Positions 52,173-60,153 of a stretch of DNA of 64,000 bases are shown here, in pieces. The stretch's first letter is position 1, and every line of letters begins with the position of its first letter. This stretch comes from Variovorax sp. OK212. Lineage in GTDB: Bacteria; Pseudomonadota; Gammaproteobacteria; Burkholderiales; Burkholderiaceae_C. The position numbers and the translations under genes are program-made. The notes below the pieces were generated by a model. It was not told where the DNA came from. It searched no databases and worked only from the letters and a program-made list of their open reading frames with translations. Location: assembly GCF_900112425.1 (NCBI RefSeq), contig NZ_FOLP01000015.1, positions 106,124-170,123 of the forward strand. Reading direction: 5' to 3'.

Positions 52173-53141
52173 TCACTTGTAGTCGCGGATCTTGTCGAGG
52201 TTGGCCTTGCCGAATTCCTTCTCGAACTGGGCATTGACCGGGGCGAGCGCAGCGACGAACTTGGCCTTGTCGACGTTGTCGATCACCGTCACGCCCTTGG
52301 CGCGCAGGTCGGCCACGCCTTTGGCGTCGTCCTCGTCGACACGCGCGCGGTTGGCCTTGGTGCCTTCCTTGGCGGCTTCGAGGAAGGCCGTCTTGTCGGC
52401 GGCGCTGAGCTTGTCGAAGCTCGCCTTGTTCATCAGGAAGATGCAGGGCGAGTAGACGTGGCCGGTGAGCGACAGGTGCTTTTGCACCTGGTCGAACTTG
52501 GCCGAGATGATGACCGGCAGCGGGTTCTCCTGGCCGTCGACCGTGCCTTGCTGCAGCGCGGTGAACACCTCGGGGAAGGCCATGGGCGTGGTGATGATGC
52601 CGAAGCCCTTGTAGGCCGCGATGTGCACCGGGTTTTCCATCGTGCGCATCTTCAGGCCCTTGAGGTCCTCGGGGACCTTCACGTCGCGCTTGCTGTTGGT
52701 CATGTGGCGGAAACCGTTCTCGGCCCACGCCAGCGCCTTGAAGCCCTTGGCGTCGAACTTGGTCAGCATCTCCTGGCCGATCGGGCCGTCGAGCACGGCG
52801 CGCGCATGGGCCTTGTCGCGGAACAGGAAGGGCACGTCGAGGATCTTGGTCTCGGGCACGAAGTTGGGCACCGGGCCGGTCGAGGAGAACGCGAGCTCCT
52901 GCGTGCCCAGCTGCACCGCCTCGATCGACTCGCGCTCGCCGCCGAGCGCGCCGTTGTAGAAGGTCTGCACCTTGTAGCGGCCGCCGGTGCGCTTCTCGAC
53001 TTCCTTGGCGAAGGTGTCGATCGCCACGCCCTGGTGGGAGTTCTGTGCCGTGGAGATGCTGATCTTCATGGTCGTCTGCGCGAAGGCGACCGAACTCAGG
53101 GCGAGCGAAAGGCAAGCGGCGGCGATGGGGCCGAATTTCAT
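52173..53141 (-). CDS. dctP: TRAP transporter periplasmic substrate-binding protein DctP
   Basis: The 322-residue product has a signal peptide (AFAQ) and a DctP fold: KISISTAQNSHQGVAIDTFA, YNGALGGERESIEAVQLGT, VPFLFRD, LKGLKMRTMENPVHIAAYKG with the conserved substrate-binding Arg, and TALQQGTVDGQENPLPVI. GGAG lies at good spacing before the start. It follows denD by 51 bp on the same strand, so the ligand may be a four-carbon sugar acid such as D-erythronate, but this is inference from context. Confidence 0.93.
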   Translation of the reverse strand: MKFGPIAAACLSLALSSVAFAQTTMKISISTAQNSHQGVAIDTFAKEVEKRTGGRYKVQTFYNGALGGERESIEAVQLGTQELAFSSTGPVPNFVPETKILDVPFLFRDKAHARAVLDGPIGQEMLTKFDAKGFKALAWAENGFRHMTNSKRDVKVPEDLKGLKMRTMENPVHIAAYKGFGIITTPMAFPEVFTALQQGTVDGQENPLPVIISAKFDQVQKHLSLTGHVYSPCIFLMNKASFDKLSAADKTAFLEAAKEGTKANRARVDEDDAKGVADLRAKGVTVIDNVDKAKFVAALAPVNAQFEKEFGKANLDKIRDYK

Positions 53142-53192
53142 GGTGTCTCCGGGGAGTTGATGTCAGGAACGCGTCAGGCGCGCTTGAACCGA

Positions 53193-54209
53193 CTATGCAA
53201 CACCCGGGAGCTTCACCGCGTCGGGATTTTCACGGACGTAATCACGAATTACGGCCTCGAAGCTCGGATCGGCCGTGAGCCCCAGCGCCTTGGCGCGCGC
53301 CGTCTCGAAGCGGCCGGGCCAGGTCTTCACGATGCGCATGATGGCCGCATCGGGCGCGCGGTCGAGCAGGGCGGTGGCCGCCTTGCCGGCCACGCGCTCC
53401 AGCGCCGCGGCCATGTCGCCCACGGTGGTGGCCAGCGAGGGCAGGTTGAGCGCGGTGCGCGGGCCCCATTCGGCGTCGGTGGCCTCGGCGGCGCGAACGA
53501 TCCCCTCGATCGTGCGCGCGGGTGACGCAATGGCGACAGGCGTGCTGTCGGGCACCGGGCAGGCGGCCGGCAGGCCGGCCAGCGGCTCGCGGACCATGCC
53601 GCTGAAGAAACCCGAGGCCGCGCCGTTGGGCTTGCCCGGGCGCACGCTCACCGTCATGAGCCGCACGCTGCGCCCGCGCACGAAGCCCTTGCGCGTGAAG
53701 TCGGCCACCAGCTGCTCGCCGATGAATTTCTGGATGCCGTAGCTGGTCTGCGGCGTGGGCAGCGTCTGGTCCACGATCACTTCGGGCAGCGGCTGCTCGG
53801 GCGAGTCGCCGAACACCGCCAGCGAGCTGGCGAACACCAGCACCGGCTTCGTGCCCAGTGCGCGCACCCGTTCGAGCAGCGCGTGCGTGGCCGCGAAATT
53901 GCTGCGCATGCCGAGGTCGAAGTCGGCCTCGCATTCGCCGCTGACGGCGGCGGCCAGATGGAAGATGGCGTCGGCTTCGCGCCAGAAGGCCGCGTGCGGC
54001 GCGGCCAGTTGGTCGTTGAGGTCGCCGGTGACGGCGGCGATGCGCGCGTCGGCCGCCAGGTCGGCCGGCGGGGCCGCGCGGTCGACCAGCGTGATGCGTG
54101 AAATGGGCCGCGGCGCCGCGCCCGCGAGCGACAGCTGGCCTTGCGCGAGCAAGGTGCGGGCGAGGCGTGCGCCCAGGAAGCCGGCGCCGCCGGTGATGAC
54201 GATGTGCAT
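53193..54209 (-). CDS. denD: NAD-dependent D-erythronate dehydrogenase-like epimerase-family protein
   Basis: The 338-residue product begins MHIVITGGAGFLGARLARTL with the nucleotide-binding TGGAGFLG and an Asp after the second strand (LVDR). It has the catalytic Ser (FASSLAVFG) and the SYGIQK Tyr157/Lys161 pair of extended SDR enzymes. The whole pattern matches DenD, which oxidises D-erythronate to 2-keto-D-erythronate in acid-sugar breakdown. The downstream TRAP genes fit uptake of its substrate. The DUF1537 kinase and other pathway genes are not in the window, so the exact substrate is unproven. Confidence 0.8.
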   Translation of the reverse strand: MHIVITGGAGFLGARLARTLLAQGQLSLAGAAPRPISRITLVDRAAPPADLAADARIAAVTGDLNDQLAAPHAAFWREADAIFHLAAAVSGECEADFDLGMRSNFAATHALLERVRALGTKPVLVFASSLAVFGDSPEQPLPEVIVDQTLPTPQTSYGIQKFIGEQLVADFTRKGFVRGRSVRLMTVSVRPGKPNGAASGFFSGMVREPLAGLPAACPVPDSTPVAIASPARTIEGIVRAAEATDAEWGPRTALNLPSLATTVGDMAAALERVAGKAATALLDRAPDAAIMRIVKTWPGRFETARAKALGLTADPSFEAVIRDYVRENPDAVKLPGVA

Positions 54210-54268
54210 GGGTGTCTTGTCTCCTTGTCCGGCGAGGATAGCGCCCACCCGTGCAGCACAATTTGCGC

Positions 54269-55354
54269 ATGAAAGAACTTCCCCCGGATTTCCTCGCCGC
54301 CTTGCGGCTCCCCGTGCGGCAAGAAGCCGACCTGGACTCGCAGCAGGCCTTCTTCCAGCGCCCGGCGGTCCTGGCGTTCTACGCCGACGTGGCGCAGGGG
54401 CCGGGCAGCGACGATGTGCTGCGCGCGAGCGCCGCGCTGCTGCCCGACCTGCATCCGCACCGGGCCGCATTGCTGGCTTTGTTCTGCGGCGCGCTGGTGG
54501 AGAACGGGGCCGACCCGCACCTGATGTTCGATGCGGCGCGGCAGCTGATGGGGCGCTTGCTCGCGGCGCTGGCGCCGTACTGCGCGACGGAGCCGATGGA
54601 GATCGAGGAGGTGGAGGAGGTGGAGGAAGGCGAAGAAGCCGAACAGCAGGACGAAGAAGAACTCGCGGCCTGGCAGGCCGCCAATGCCGCACGCGAGGCG
54701 CTGGCACCGCCGGCGCGCTTCGAGGTCGACGCGCTTCGAACGGCGGTCGATCTGCTGGTGCTGCCGATGATGGCCATGACGGTGCGCGACGTGCGCAACC
54801 ACCGCGCGCTGCTGGCCGACGGCGAACTGGTGGCGCATCTCGAATCCATGCATGCCAACGATTCGCTGCCGTTCGAGGGCTTGCACTTCCTGCACGGCGC
54901 GGCCTTGCTGTCCTACGAAGACGAGCTGGTGGTGCTGCTGCCGACCTCGCGGGCGGGGATGATCGTTCGCGCCCACGGCGTCAACAACAACTTCCATGCG
55001 TTCTCGCTGCTGCAGGACCTGATGGAAACGCACGCGCAGCAGCTCGGCATCCGGCAACCGCCGCGCACGCGCCGCGAAGCTGAAGACAGCGACGCCGCCG
55101 CCTACCTGTGGCTGCAGGCGCCGGCCTTCTCGAAGGGCGAGCTGGTCGACACCATGGCCTGGTGCTGGGGCGAAGGCACGCTGCGCGAGAACGTCCGCAG
55201 GCAGGGGCGGCTGGTGCTCGTCGCGCTGGAAACGCAGGACAAGCCGAACCGCAGCTGGAACGGCTTCAACCACGTGCTGCATTCCGAGCAGGACCCGCAC
55301 GTGGCGCTGGTGCGCTTCCTCGCGCCCGACGAGGTCGCTGCGTACCTGGCCTGA
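54269..55354 (+). CDS. hypothetical protein with acidic central stretch
   Basis: Not recognised. ATG 54269 (or GTG 54251) opens a soluble protein of about 361 residues with no signal peptide. A strongly acidic segment (about residues 111-135, MEIEEVEEVEEGEEAEQQDE and onward) divides a helical N-terminal part from a mixed alpha/beta C-terminal part containing VVLLPTSRAGMIVRAHG and a tail with DPHVALVRFLAPDEV. It is divergent from denD (59 bp apart) and ends at a strong bidirectional terminator, so it is a single-gene unit. Confidence 0.6.
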   Translation: MKELPPDFLAALRLPVRQEADLDSQQAFFQRPAVLAFYADVAQGPGSDDVLRASAALLPDLHPHRAALLALFCGALVENGADPHLMFDAARQLMGRLLAALAPYCATEPMEIEEVEEVEEGEEAEQQDEEELAAWQAANAAREALAPPARFEVDALRTAVDLLVLPMMAMTVRDVRNHRALLADGELVAHLESMHANDSLPFEGLHFLHGAALLSYEDELVVLLPTSRAGMIVRAHGVNNNFHAFSLLQDLMETHAQQLGIRQPPRTRREAEDSDAAAYLWLQAPAFSKGELVDTMAWCWGEGTLRENVRRQGRLVLVALETQDKPNRSWNGFNHVLHSEQDPHVALVRFLAPDEVAAYLA

Positions 55355-55393
55355 GACGCGCCGCCGGGCGCTGAGCCAAGAGATCAAGAAAGC

Positions 55394-55419
55394 AAAAAGC
55401 CCTCCGAAGAGGGCTTTTT
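55394..55419. terminator. bidirectional intrinsic terminator
   Basis: A perfect 11-bp stem AAAAAGCCCTC/GAGGGCTTTTT with a CGAA tetraloop, flanked by A-run and T-run. It serves both the hypothetical gene on the plus strand and the ETF-QO gene on the minus strand, which converge here. Confidence 0.95.
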
Positions 55420-55438
55420 CAAATGGCGCGCAGGCGCC

Positions 55439-57136
55439 TTACATGCCGACGTAGTTCGGTCCGCCGCCGCCTTCCGGCGTGACCCACACGATGTTCTGCG
55501 TCGGGTCCTTGATGTCGCAGGTCTTGCAGTGCACGCAGTTCTGCGCGTTGATCTGCAGGCGCTGCTTGCCGTCGTCGGTGCCCACGAACTCGTACACGCC
55601 GGCCGGGCAGTAGCGGCTCTCGGGGCCCGCGAACTTGGCCAGGTTCACGTTCACCGGCACCGTTGCGTCTTTCAGCGTCAGGTGGGCCGGTTGCTGCTCT
55701 TCATGGTTGGTGTTGCTGATGAACACGCTGGACAGGCGGTCGAAGGTGAGCTTGCCGTCGGGCTTCGGATACACGATGGGCTTGCACTCCGACGCCGGCT
55801 TCAGGTACAGGTGGTCGGGCTTGTTGCGGCGCAGCGTCCATGGGATGTGGCCCTTGAGCAGCCACTGCTCCACGCCGTTCATGAACGTCGCGATGCCCAG
55901 GCCCTTCTTGAACCAGGCCTTGAAGTTGCGCGCCTTGTTCAGCTCTGCATGCAGCCAGCTCTTCTCGAACGCGGCCGGGTAGGCCGTGAGTTCGTCGTGC
56001 TGGCGGCCGGCCTGCACCGCGTCGAAAGCGGCCTCGGCGCACAGCATGCCGGTCTTGATGGCGGCGTGGCTGCCCTTGATGCGGCTCACGTTGAGGTAGC
56101 CGGCTTCGCAGCCGACCAGCGCGCCGCCCGGGAACACCGTCTTGGGCAGCGACATCAGGCCGCCCGCCGTGATGGCGCGCGCGCCGTAGCCGATGCGCTT
56201 GGCGGGCTTGATGCCCTTGGCCTCGTCGCCTTCGAGGTACCAGCGGATGTTGGGGTGCAGCTTCCAGCGCTGCATTTCCTCGAACGGGCTCAGGTACGGG
56301 TTGCTGTAGTCCAGGCCCGTGATGAAGCCCATGGTGACCTTGTTGTCCTCCATGTGGTACAGGAAGGCGCCGCCGTAGGTATCGCTGTTCATGGGCCAGC
56401 CGGCCGTGTGCAGCACGAAGCCGGGCTGGTGGCGCTGGGGGTCGATTTCCCACACTTCCTTCACGCCGAGGCCGTAGGTCTGCGGGTCCTTGCCGGCGTC
56501 GAGCTTGTACTTCGCGATGAGCTGGCGGCCCAGGTGGCCGCGCGCGCCTTCGGCGAACACCGTGTACTTGCCCAGAAGCTCCATGCCGAGCTGGAAGTTC
56601 TCGGTGGGCTCGCCGTCCTTGCCGACGCCCATGTTGCCGGTGGCCACGCCGCGCAGCGAGCCGTCTTCGTTGTAGAGCACCTCGGCGGCGGGGAAGCCGG
56701 GGAAGATTTCCACGCCGAGGTTCTCGGCCTGCTGGGCCAGCCACTTGGTGAAGGCGCCCAGGCTGATGATGTAGTTGCCGTGGTTCTGGAAGCAGGCCGG
56801 CAGGAAGGCGTTGGGGGTGCGCAGGCCCGACTTCTCGCCCAGGAACACCATGGCGTCGTCGGTGACGGGCTGGTTCAGCGGGGCGCCGAGTTCCTTCCAG
56901 TCGGGCAGCAGCTCGTTCAGGGCGCGCGGGTCCATGATGGCGCCCGAGAGGATGTGCGCGCCGGGCTCGGAGCCCTTTTCGAGCACGACGACGGAGATTT
57001 CCTTCTCCTGCTGCGCAGCGAGCTGCTTGAGCCTGATCGCGGTCGAGAGGCCGGCCGGGCCGCCGCCGACCACGACCACGTCGTATTCCATGGCTTCCCG
57101 AGGGCCGAACTGGGCGAGGATTTCGTCGTGCGTCAT
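55439..57136 (-). CDS. electron transfer flavoprotein-ubiquinone oxidoreductase (ETF-QO)
   Basis: The 565-residue product (from ATG 57136; an in-frame ATG at 57181 would add 15 residues) has the FAD-binding VVVVGGGPAGLSTAIRLKQL, the ETF-QO blocks EKGSEPGAHILSGAIMDPRA and GFITGLDYSNPYLSPFEEMQ, a membrane-contact region, and a C-terminal [4Fe-4S] domain with CPAGVYEF and NCVHCKTCDIKDPTQNIVW. All four cluster Cys are present. It passes electrons from ETF, reduced by fatty acid and amino acid dehydrogenases, to ubiquinone. It is divergent from an SDR gene; no ETF genes are in the window. Confidence 0.96.
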   Translation of the reverse strand: MTHDEILAQFGPREAMEYDVVVVGGGPAGLSTAIRLKQLAAQQEKEISVVVLEKGSEPGAHILSGAIMDPRALNELLPDWKELGAPLNQPVTDDAMVFLGEKSGLRTPNAFLPACFQNHGNYIISLGAFTKWLAQQAENLGVEIFPGFPAAEVLYNEDGSLRGVATGNMGVGKDGEPTENFQLGMELLGKYTVFAEGARGHLGRQLIAKYKLDAGKDPQTYGLGVKEVWEIDPQRHQPGFVLHTAGWPMNSDTYGGAFLYHMEDNKVTMGFITGLDYSNPYLSPFEEMQRWKLHPNIRWYLEGDEAKGIKPAKRIGYGARAITAGGLMSLPKTVFPGGALVGCEAGYLNVSRIKGSHAAIKTGMLCAEAAFDAVQAGRQHDELTAYPAAFEKSWLHAELNKARNFKAWFKKGLGIATFMNGVEQWLLKGHIPWTLRRNKPDHLYLKPASECKPIVYPKPDGKLTFDRLSSVFISNTNHEEQQPAHLTLKDATVPVNVNLAKFAGPESRYCPAGVYEFVGTDDGKQRLQINAQNCVHCKTCDIKDPTQNIVWVTPEGGGGPNYVGM

Positions 57137-57251
57137 GTGGGTTGGGTCGATAATGATTTTTCGAGGCGCGGGGCATTGCATCCCGGATTGCGGGGCATTT
57201 TATGCGGCGTCCAGGGCCAGCCCCTGTCATCCATGGGCGCGGCTTGCGCAC

Positions 57252-57284
57252 CACCTTCGCGTCACCCTTCGCGTCACCTTCGCG
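57252..57284. repeat. three tandem CACCTTCGCGT units before the SDR gene
   Basis: CACCTTCGCGT (57252-57262), CACCCTTCGCGT (57263-57274) and CACCTTCGCG (57275-57284) lie in tandem, 20 bp before the SDR start and within the divergent ETF-QO/SDR intergenic region. This could be an operator or a simple duplication. Confidence 0.6.
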
Positions 57285-57304
57285 ACTCCACGGGATTCAA
57301 GTTC

Positions 57305-58087
57305 ATGGCCTACAGCATCGATCTCTCCGGCCGCGTGGCCTTCGTCACCGGCGCCTCCAGCGGGCTCGGCGCCCAATTCGCCAAGACGCTGGCGCGCGCC
57401 GGCGCCGCCGTGGTGCTGGCCAGCCGCCGCGTGGAGAAGCTCAAGGAGCTGCGCGCGCGCATCGAAGGCGAGGGCGGCGACGCCCACGTGGTCGAGCTCG
57501 ACGTGACCGATGTCGGCAGCATCAAGGCCGCCGTGGCGCGCGCCGAGACCGAGGTCGGGCCCATCGACGTGCTGGTCAACAATTCGGGCGTGAGCACCAC
57601 GCAGCGCCTGGAGGACGTGACGCCCGACGACTACGACTACATCTTCGACACCAACGTCAAAGGCTCCTTCTTCGTGGCGCAAGAGGTGGCCAAGCGCATG
57701 CTGGCGCGCGCCAAGGGCACGGCGCCGGGCACCTACATCGGCGGGCGCATCATCAACATCGCCTCGTCGGCGGCACTGAAGGTCATGCCGCAGATCGGCA
57801 CCTATTGCATGAGCAAGGCGGCCGTGGTGCAGATGACCAAGGCCATGGCGCTGGAGTGGGGCCGCTTCGGCATCAACGTGAACGCGCTGTGCCCGGGCTA
57901 CATCACCACAGAACTGAATGAAGAACACTGGAGCACCGAAGGCGGCGCCAAGCTGGTCAGCATGCTGCCGCGCAAGCGCGTGGGCAAGCCCGAAGACCTG
58001 GACGGCCTGATCGTGCTGCTGGCCAGCGGCCAGAGCCACTTCGTGAACGGCGCCGTCATCGCGGCCGACGACGGGTTCGCGCTCTGA
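57305..58087 (+). CDS. short-chain dehydrogenase/reductase (SDR)
   Basis: The 260-residue classical SDR has the cofactor motif TGASSGLG (15-22), an Arg-Arg pair after the second strand (SRRVEKL) suggesting NADP preference, NNSG (92-95), the catalytic Ser in IASSAA, and Tyr167/Lys171 in YCMSK. The C-terminus shows the usual CPGYITTELNEE segment. Divergent from ETF-QO and followed without a gap by an EamA transporter. The substrate cannot be read from the sequence; a 3-oxoacyl or 3-hydroxyacyl compound would fit the ETF-QO and thioesterase nearby. Confidence 0.9.
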   Translation: MAYSIDLSGRVAFVTGASSGLGAQFAKTLARAGAAVVLASRRVEKLKELRARIEGEGGDAHVVELDVTDVGSIKAAVARAETEVGPIDVLVNNSGVSTTQRLEDVTPDDYDYIFDTNVKGSFFVAQEVAKRMLARAKGTAPGTYIGGRIINIASSAALKVMPQIGTYCMSKAAVVQMTKAMALEWGRFGINVNALCPGYITTELNEEHWSTEGGAKLVSMLPRKRVGKPEDLDGLIVLLASGQSHFVNGAVIAADDGFAL

Positions 58088-59001
58088 GTCCGAGGGCCTG
58101 GGCGGGCATTGCCGCCGGCCTGGGCGCGGGGGCGCTGTGGGGGCTGGTTTTCGTGGCGCCGCGCATGGTGGGCCACTTCGGCATGGTGGACATCACCGCC
58201 GCGCGCTTCCTGGTGTTCGGTGCCGTCTCGGGGCTCGCGGTGTTCGCGCGGCCGGCCGCCGTGCGCTGGCCCAGCCGGCAACAGGCGCTGGCGGCGCTGG
58301 GGCTCAGCGTGCTGGGCTTCAGCGGCTACTACCTGCTGCTGGCCTTCGGCATCCAGGCGGCCGGCACCGAGGTGCCGAGCCTGATCATCGGCACGATTCC
58401 CGTCTGGATGATGCTGCTGGGCCGCCCCGTGGGCCTGCAGATGCGTGCGCTGCTGCCGGGGCTGCTGCTCACCGGCGCGGGCATCGCGCTCATGGTCTAC
58501 GGGGCCTGGTCCGCGCAGCACGCGGCCGATGCGGGTGGCAGCGGCGCACGCTTCGGCTGGGGCATCGCGCTGGCCGTGGCCGCCATGGTGAGCTGGACCG
58601 TGTACGGCCTGCTCAACGCCGCCTGGCTGCAGCGCCACACCGAACTCCACGCGGCCGACTGGGCCAACTGGCTCGGCGTGGCGACCGGCCTGGGCGCCTT
58701 GCTGCTGTGGCTGGTTGCGGGCAGCGACGTGGCCACGCTGCAGTCGCGCCCCGACGGCATGCTGTTCGTGTGGATCGCGCTGGCCGGCGGCTTCGGCTCG
58801 TCGTGGCTCGCCACCATCCTCTGGAACATCGCGAGCCAGCGCCTGTCCGCCAGCCTGTGCGGCCAGCTGATCGTCAGCGAGACGCTGTTCGCGCTGCTCT
58901 ATTCCTTCGTCTGGGACGGCCGCTGGCCGCAGGCCACCGAGTGGGTGGCGGCGGCGCTGTTCGTGCTGGGCATCCTCGCATCCATCAAGGCGCACCGATG
59001 A
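58084..59001 (+). CDS. EamA/DMT-family transporter, probable CTG start
   Basis: The frame encodes about ten membrane segments in two EamA repeats, with the first-repeat ARFLVFGAVSGL block and a C-terminal SETLFALLYSFVWDGRWPQA. The first standard start (GTG 58153) would remove half of the first membrane helix. The frame runs back through WAGIAAGLGAGALWGLVFVA, a normal EamA start, to a CTG at 58084 that overlaps the SDR stop (CTGA), giving about 305 residues, the usual family length. A drug/metabolite exporter of unknown substrate. The stop overlaps the thioesterase start. Confidence 0.8.
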   Translation: MSPRAWAGIAAGLGAGALWGLVFVAPRMVGHFGMVDITAARFLVFGAVSGLAVFARPAAVRWPSRQQALAALGLSVLGFSGYYLLLAFGIQAAGTEVPSLIIGTIPVWMMLLGRPVGLQMRALLPGLLLTGAGIALMVYGAWSAQHAADAGGSGARFGWGIALAVAAMVSWTVYGLLNAAWLQRHTELHAADWANWLGVATGLGALLLWLVAGSDVATLQSRPDGMLFVWIALAGGFGSSWLATILWNIASQRLSASLCGQLIVSETLFALLYSFVWDGRWPQATEWVAAALFVLGILASIKAHR

Positions 59002-59420
59002 GAATCGAAATTCCCGAAAAGAAGAAGCTCGTGTACGAAATGTCCATTCCCATCCGCTGGGGCGACATGGACGCCATGGGCCACCTGAACAACGGCACCT
59101 ACTTTCGCTACCTGGAGACGGCGCGCATCGACTGGATGCATTCCATCGGCTTCGAGCCCGAGCCGGGCGGCGAGGGCATGGTGATCGTCAACGCCTTCTG
59201 CAATTTCTACCGGCAGATCGAGTACCCGGGCAAGGTGCTGCTGAAGATGTACGTGAGCGACCCCGGCCGCACCACCTTCGAGACCTGGGGCACCATGGCC
59301 CTCGCCGAAGAGCCCGACGTCATCTGCGCCGCCGGCGGCGCCACCACCATCTGGGTCGACTTTCCGAAGCAGAAGGCACTGGCCCTGCCCGACTGGCTGC
59401 GCACGCTGGTGAGCGAGTGA
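58998..59420 (+). CDS. acyl-CoA thioesterase, hotdog fold (YbgC/4HBT-like)
   Basis: The 140-residue product has the 4HBT signature RWGDMDAMGHLNNGTYFRYL with the catalytic Asp25 and the GH pair, followed by the long helix LETARIDWMHSIG and strands ending in ATTIWVDFP. These enzymes hydrolyse acyl-CoA thioesters. It overlaps the EamA gene by 4 bp, so the SDR, transporter and thioesterase form one operon. Confidence 0.9.
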   Translation: MRIEIPEKKKLVYEMSIPIRWGDMDAMGHLNNGTYFRYLETARIDWMHSIGFEPEPGGEGMVIVNAFCNFYRQIEYPGKVLLKMYVSDPGRTTFETWGTMALAEEPDVICAAGGATTIWVDFPKQKALALPDWLRTLVSE

Positions 59421-59430
59421 GGCACACGCG

Positions 59431-60150
59431 ATGAAACCGAAGCTCCTCGCGCTGGTTTCCTTCGCCTTGCTTGCCGCATCGGCCCATGCGCAGACCAAGG
59501 CACCGACCCAGGCTCCCCTCAAGCCCGCCGCCACCGAATGCCCTGCCAACGTGCCGTACCTGAGCGCCGAGGCGGTGAAGACCGCGGGCTTCGAACTCCC
59601 CGTGTTCAAGCGCTACTGCTACACCGACACCTCGGGCAGCTACGCGCTGCTGCTCGGCGAGAAGCAGGACGCGCCGTTCGCCGAGGAACTGCTGTCGTCC
59701 ACCATCCAGGCCGCGCTCTACAAGGTCGAGGGCGGCAATGCGCTGGCGAAGCAATGGTCGATTCGCGACTTTGCCGCCAAGGACGAGGCGGGCGTCAACT
59801 TCCGCTCGAAGCTCATCGAGCTCGCGGACATCGACGGTGACGGGCTGGTCGACCCCGTGCTCGTGTACCGCTTCTTCAACCAGGAAGACGCCGGGCACAT
59901 CGACAACGACGACTACCTGGGACGCATCAAGATCCTCACCTTCCACAAGGGCAGCAAGGCGACGGTCCACGCCATCACCGGCCATCTCGACGGCGAGCGC
60001 AGGACCACCGGCAACAGCAACTACTTCGCCTTGCCGAAGGCGGTGCAGCGCCATCTCGTGAAGAAGATGATCGCGATGACCCAGGCCGGGCAATTCGGCT
60101 TCGACAACTCCGACGACTTCGTGCCGAAGAAGGAATCCGCCCGGCGCTGA
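59431..60150 (+). CDS. exported hypothetical protein with EF-hand-like loop
   Basis: The 239-residue product has a signal peptide cut near AHA/Q (20/21), two Cys (CPANVPY and RYCYTD), and DIDGDGLVDP (133-142), a calcium-loop-like motif within LIELADIDGDGLVDPVLVYR. The pattern resembles periplasmic or surface proteins of unknown role that contain FG-GAP-like calcium loops. It starts 10 bp after the thioesterase and converges with the histidine kinase gene across 3 bp. Confidence 0.65.
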   Translation: MKPKLLALVSFALLAASAHAQTKAPTQAPLKPAATECPANVPYLSAEAVKTAGFELPVFKRYCYTDTSGSYALLLGEKQDAPFAEELLSSTIQAALYKVEGGNALAKQWSIRDFAAKDEAGVNFRSKLIELADIDGDGLVDPVLVYRFFNQEDAGHIDNDDYLGRIKILTFHKGSKATVHAITGHLDGERRTTGNSNYFALPKAVQRHLVKKMIAMTQAGQFGFDNSDDFVPKKESARR

Positions 60151-60153
60151 GGC

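Noticed and set aside
53193..54707. Long N-terminal extension of the denD frame to 54707
   Set aside because: The extra residues are Arg/Pro/Ala-rich antisense of the hypothetical gene at 54269; MHIVITGGAG at 54209 is the standard epimerase start.
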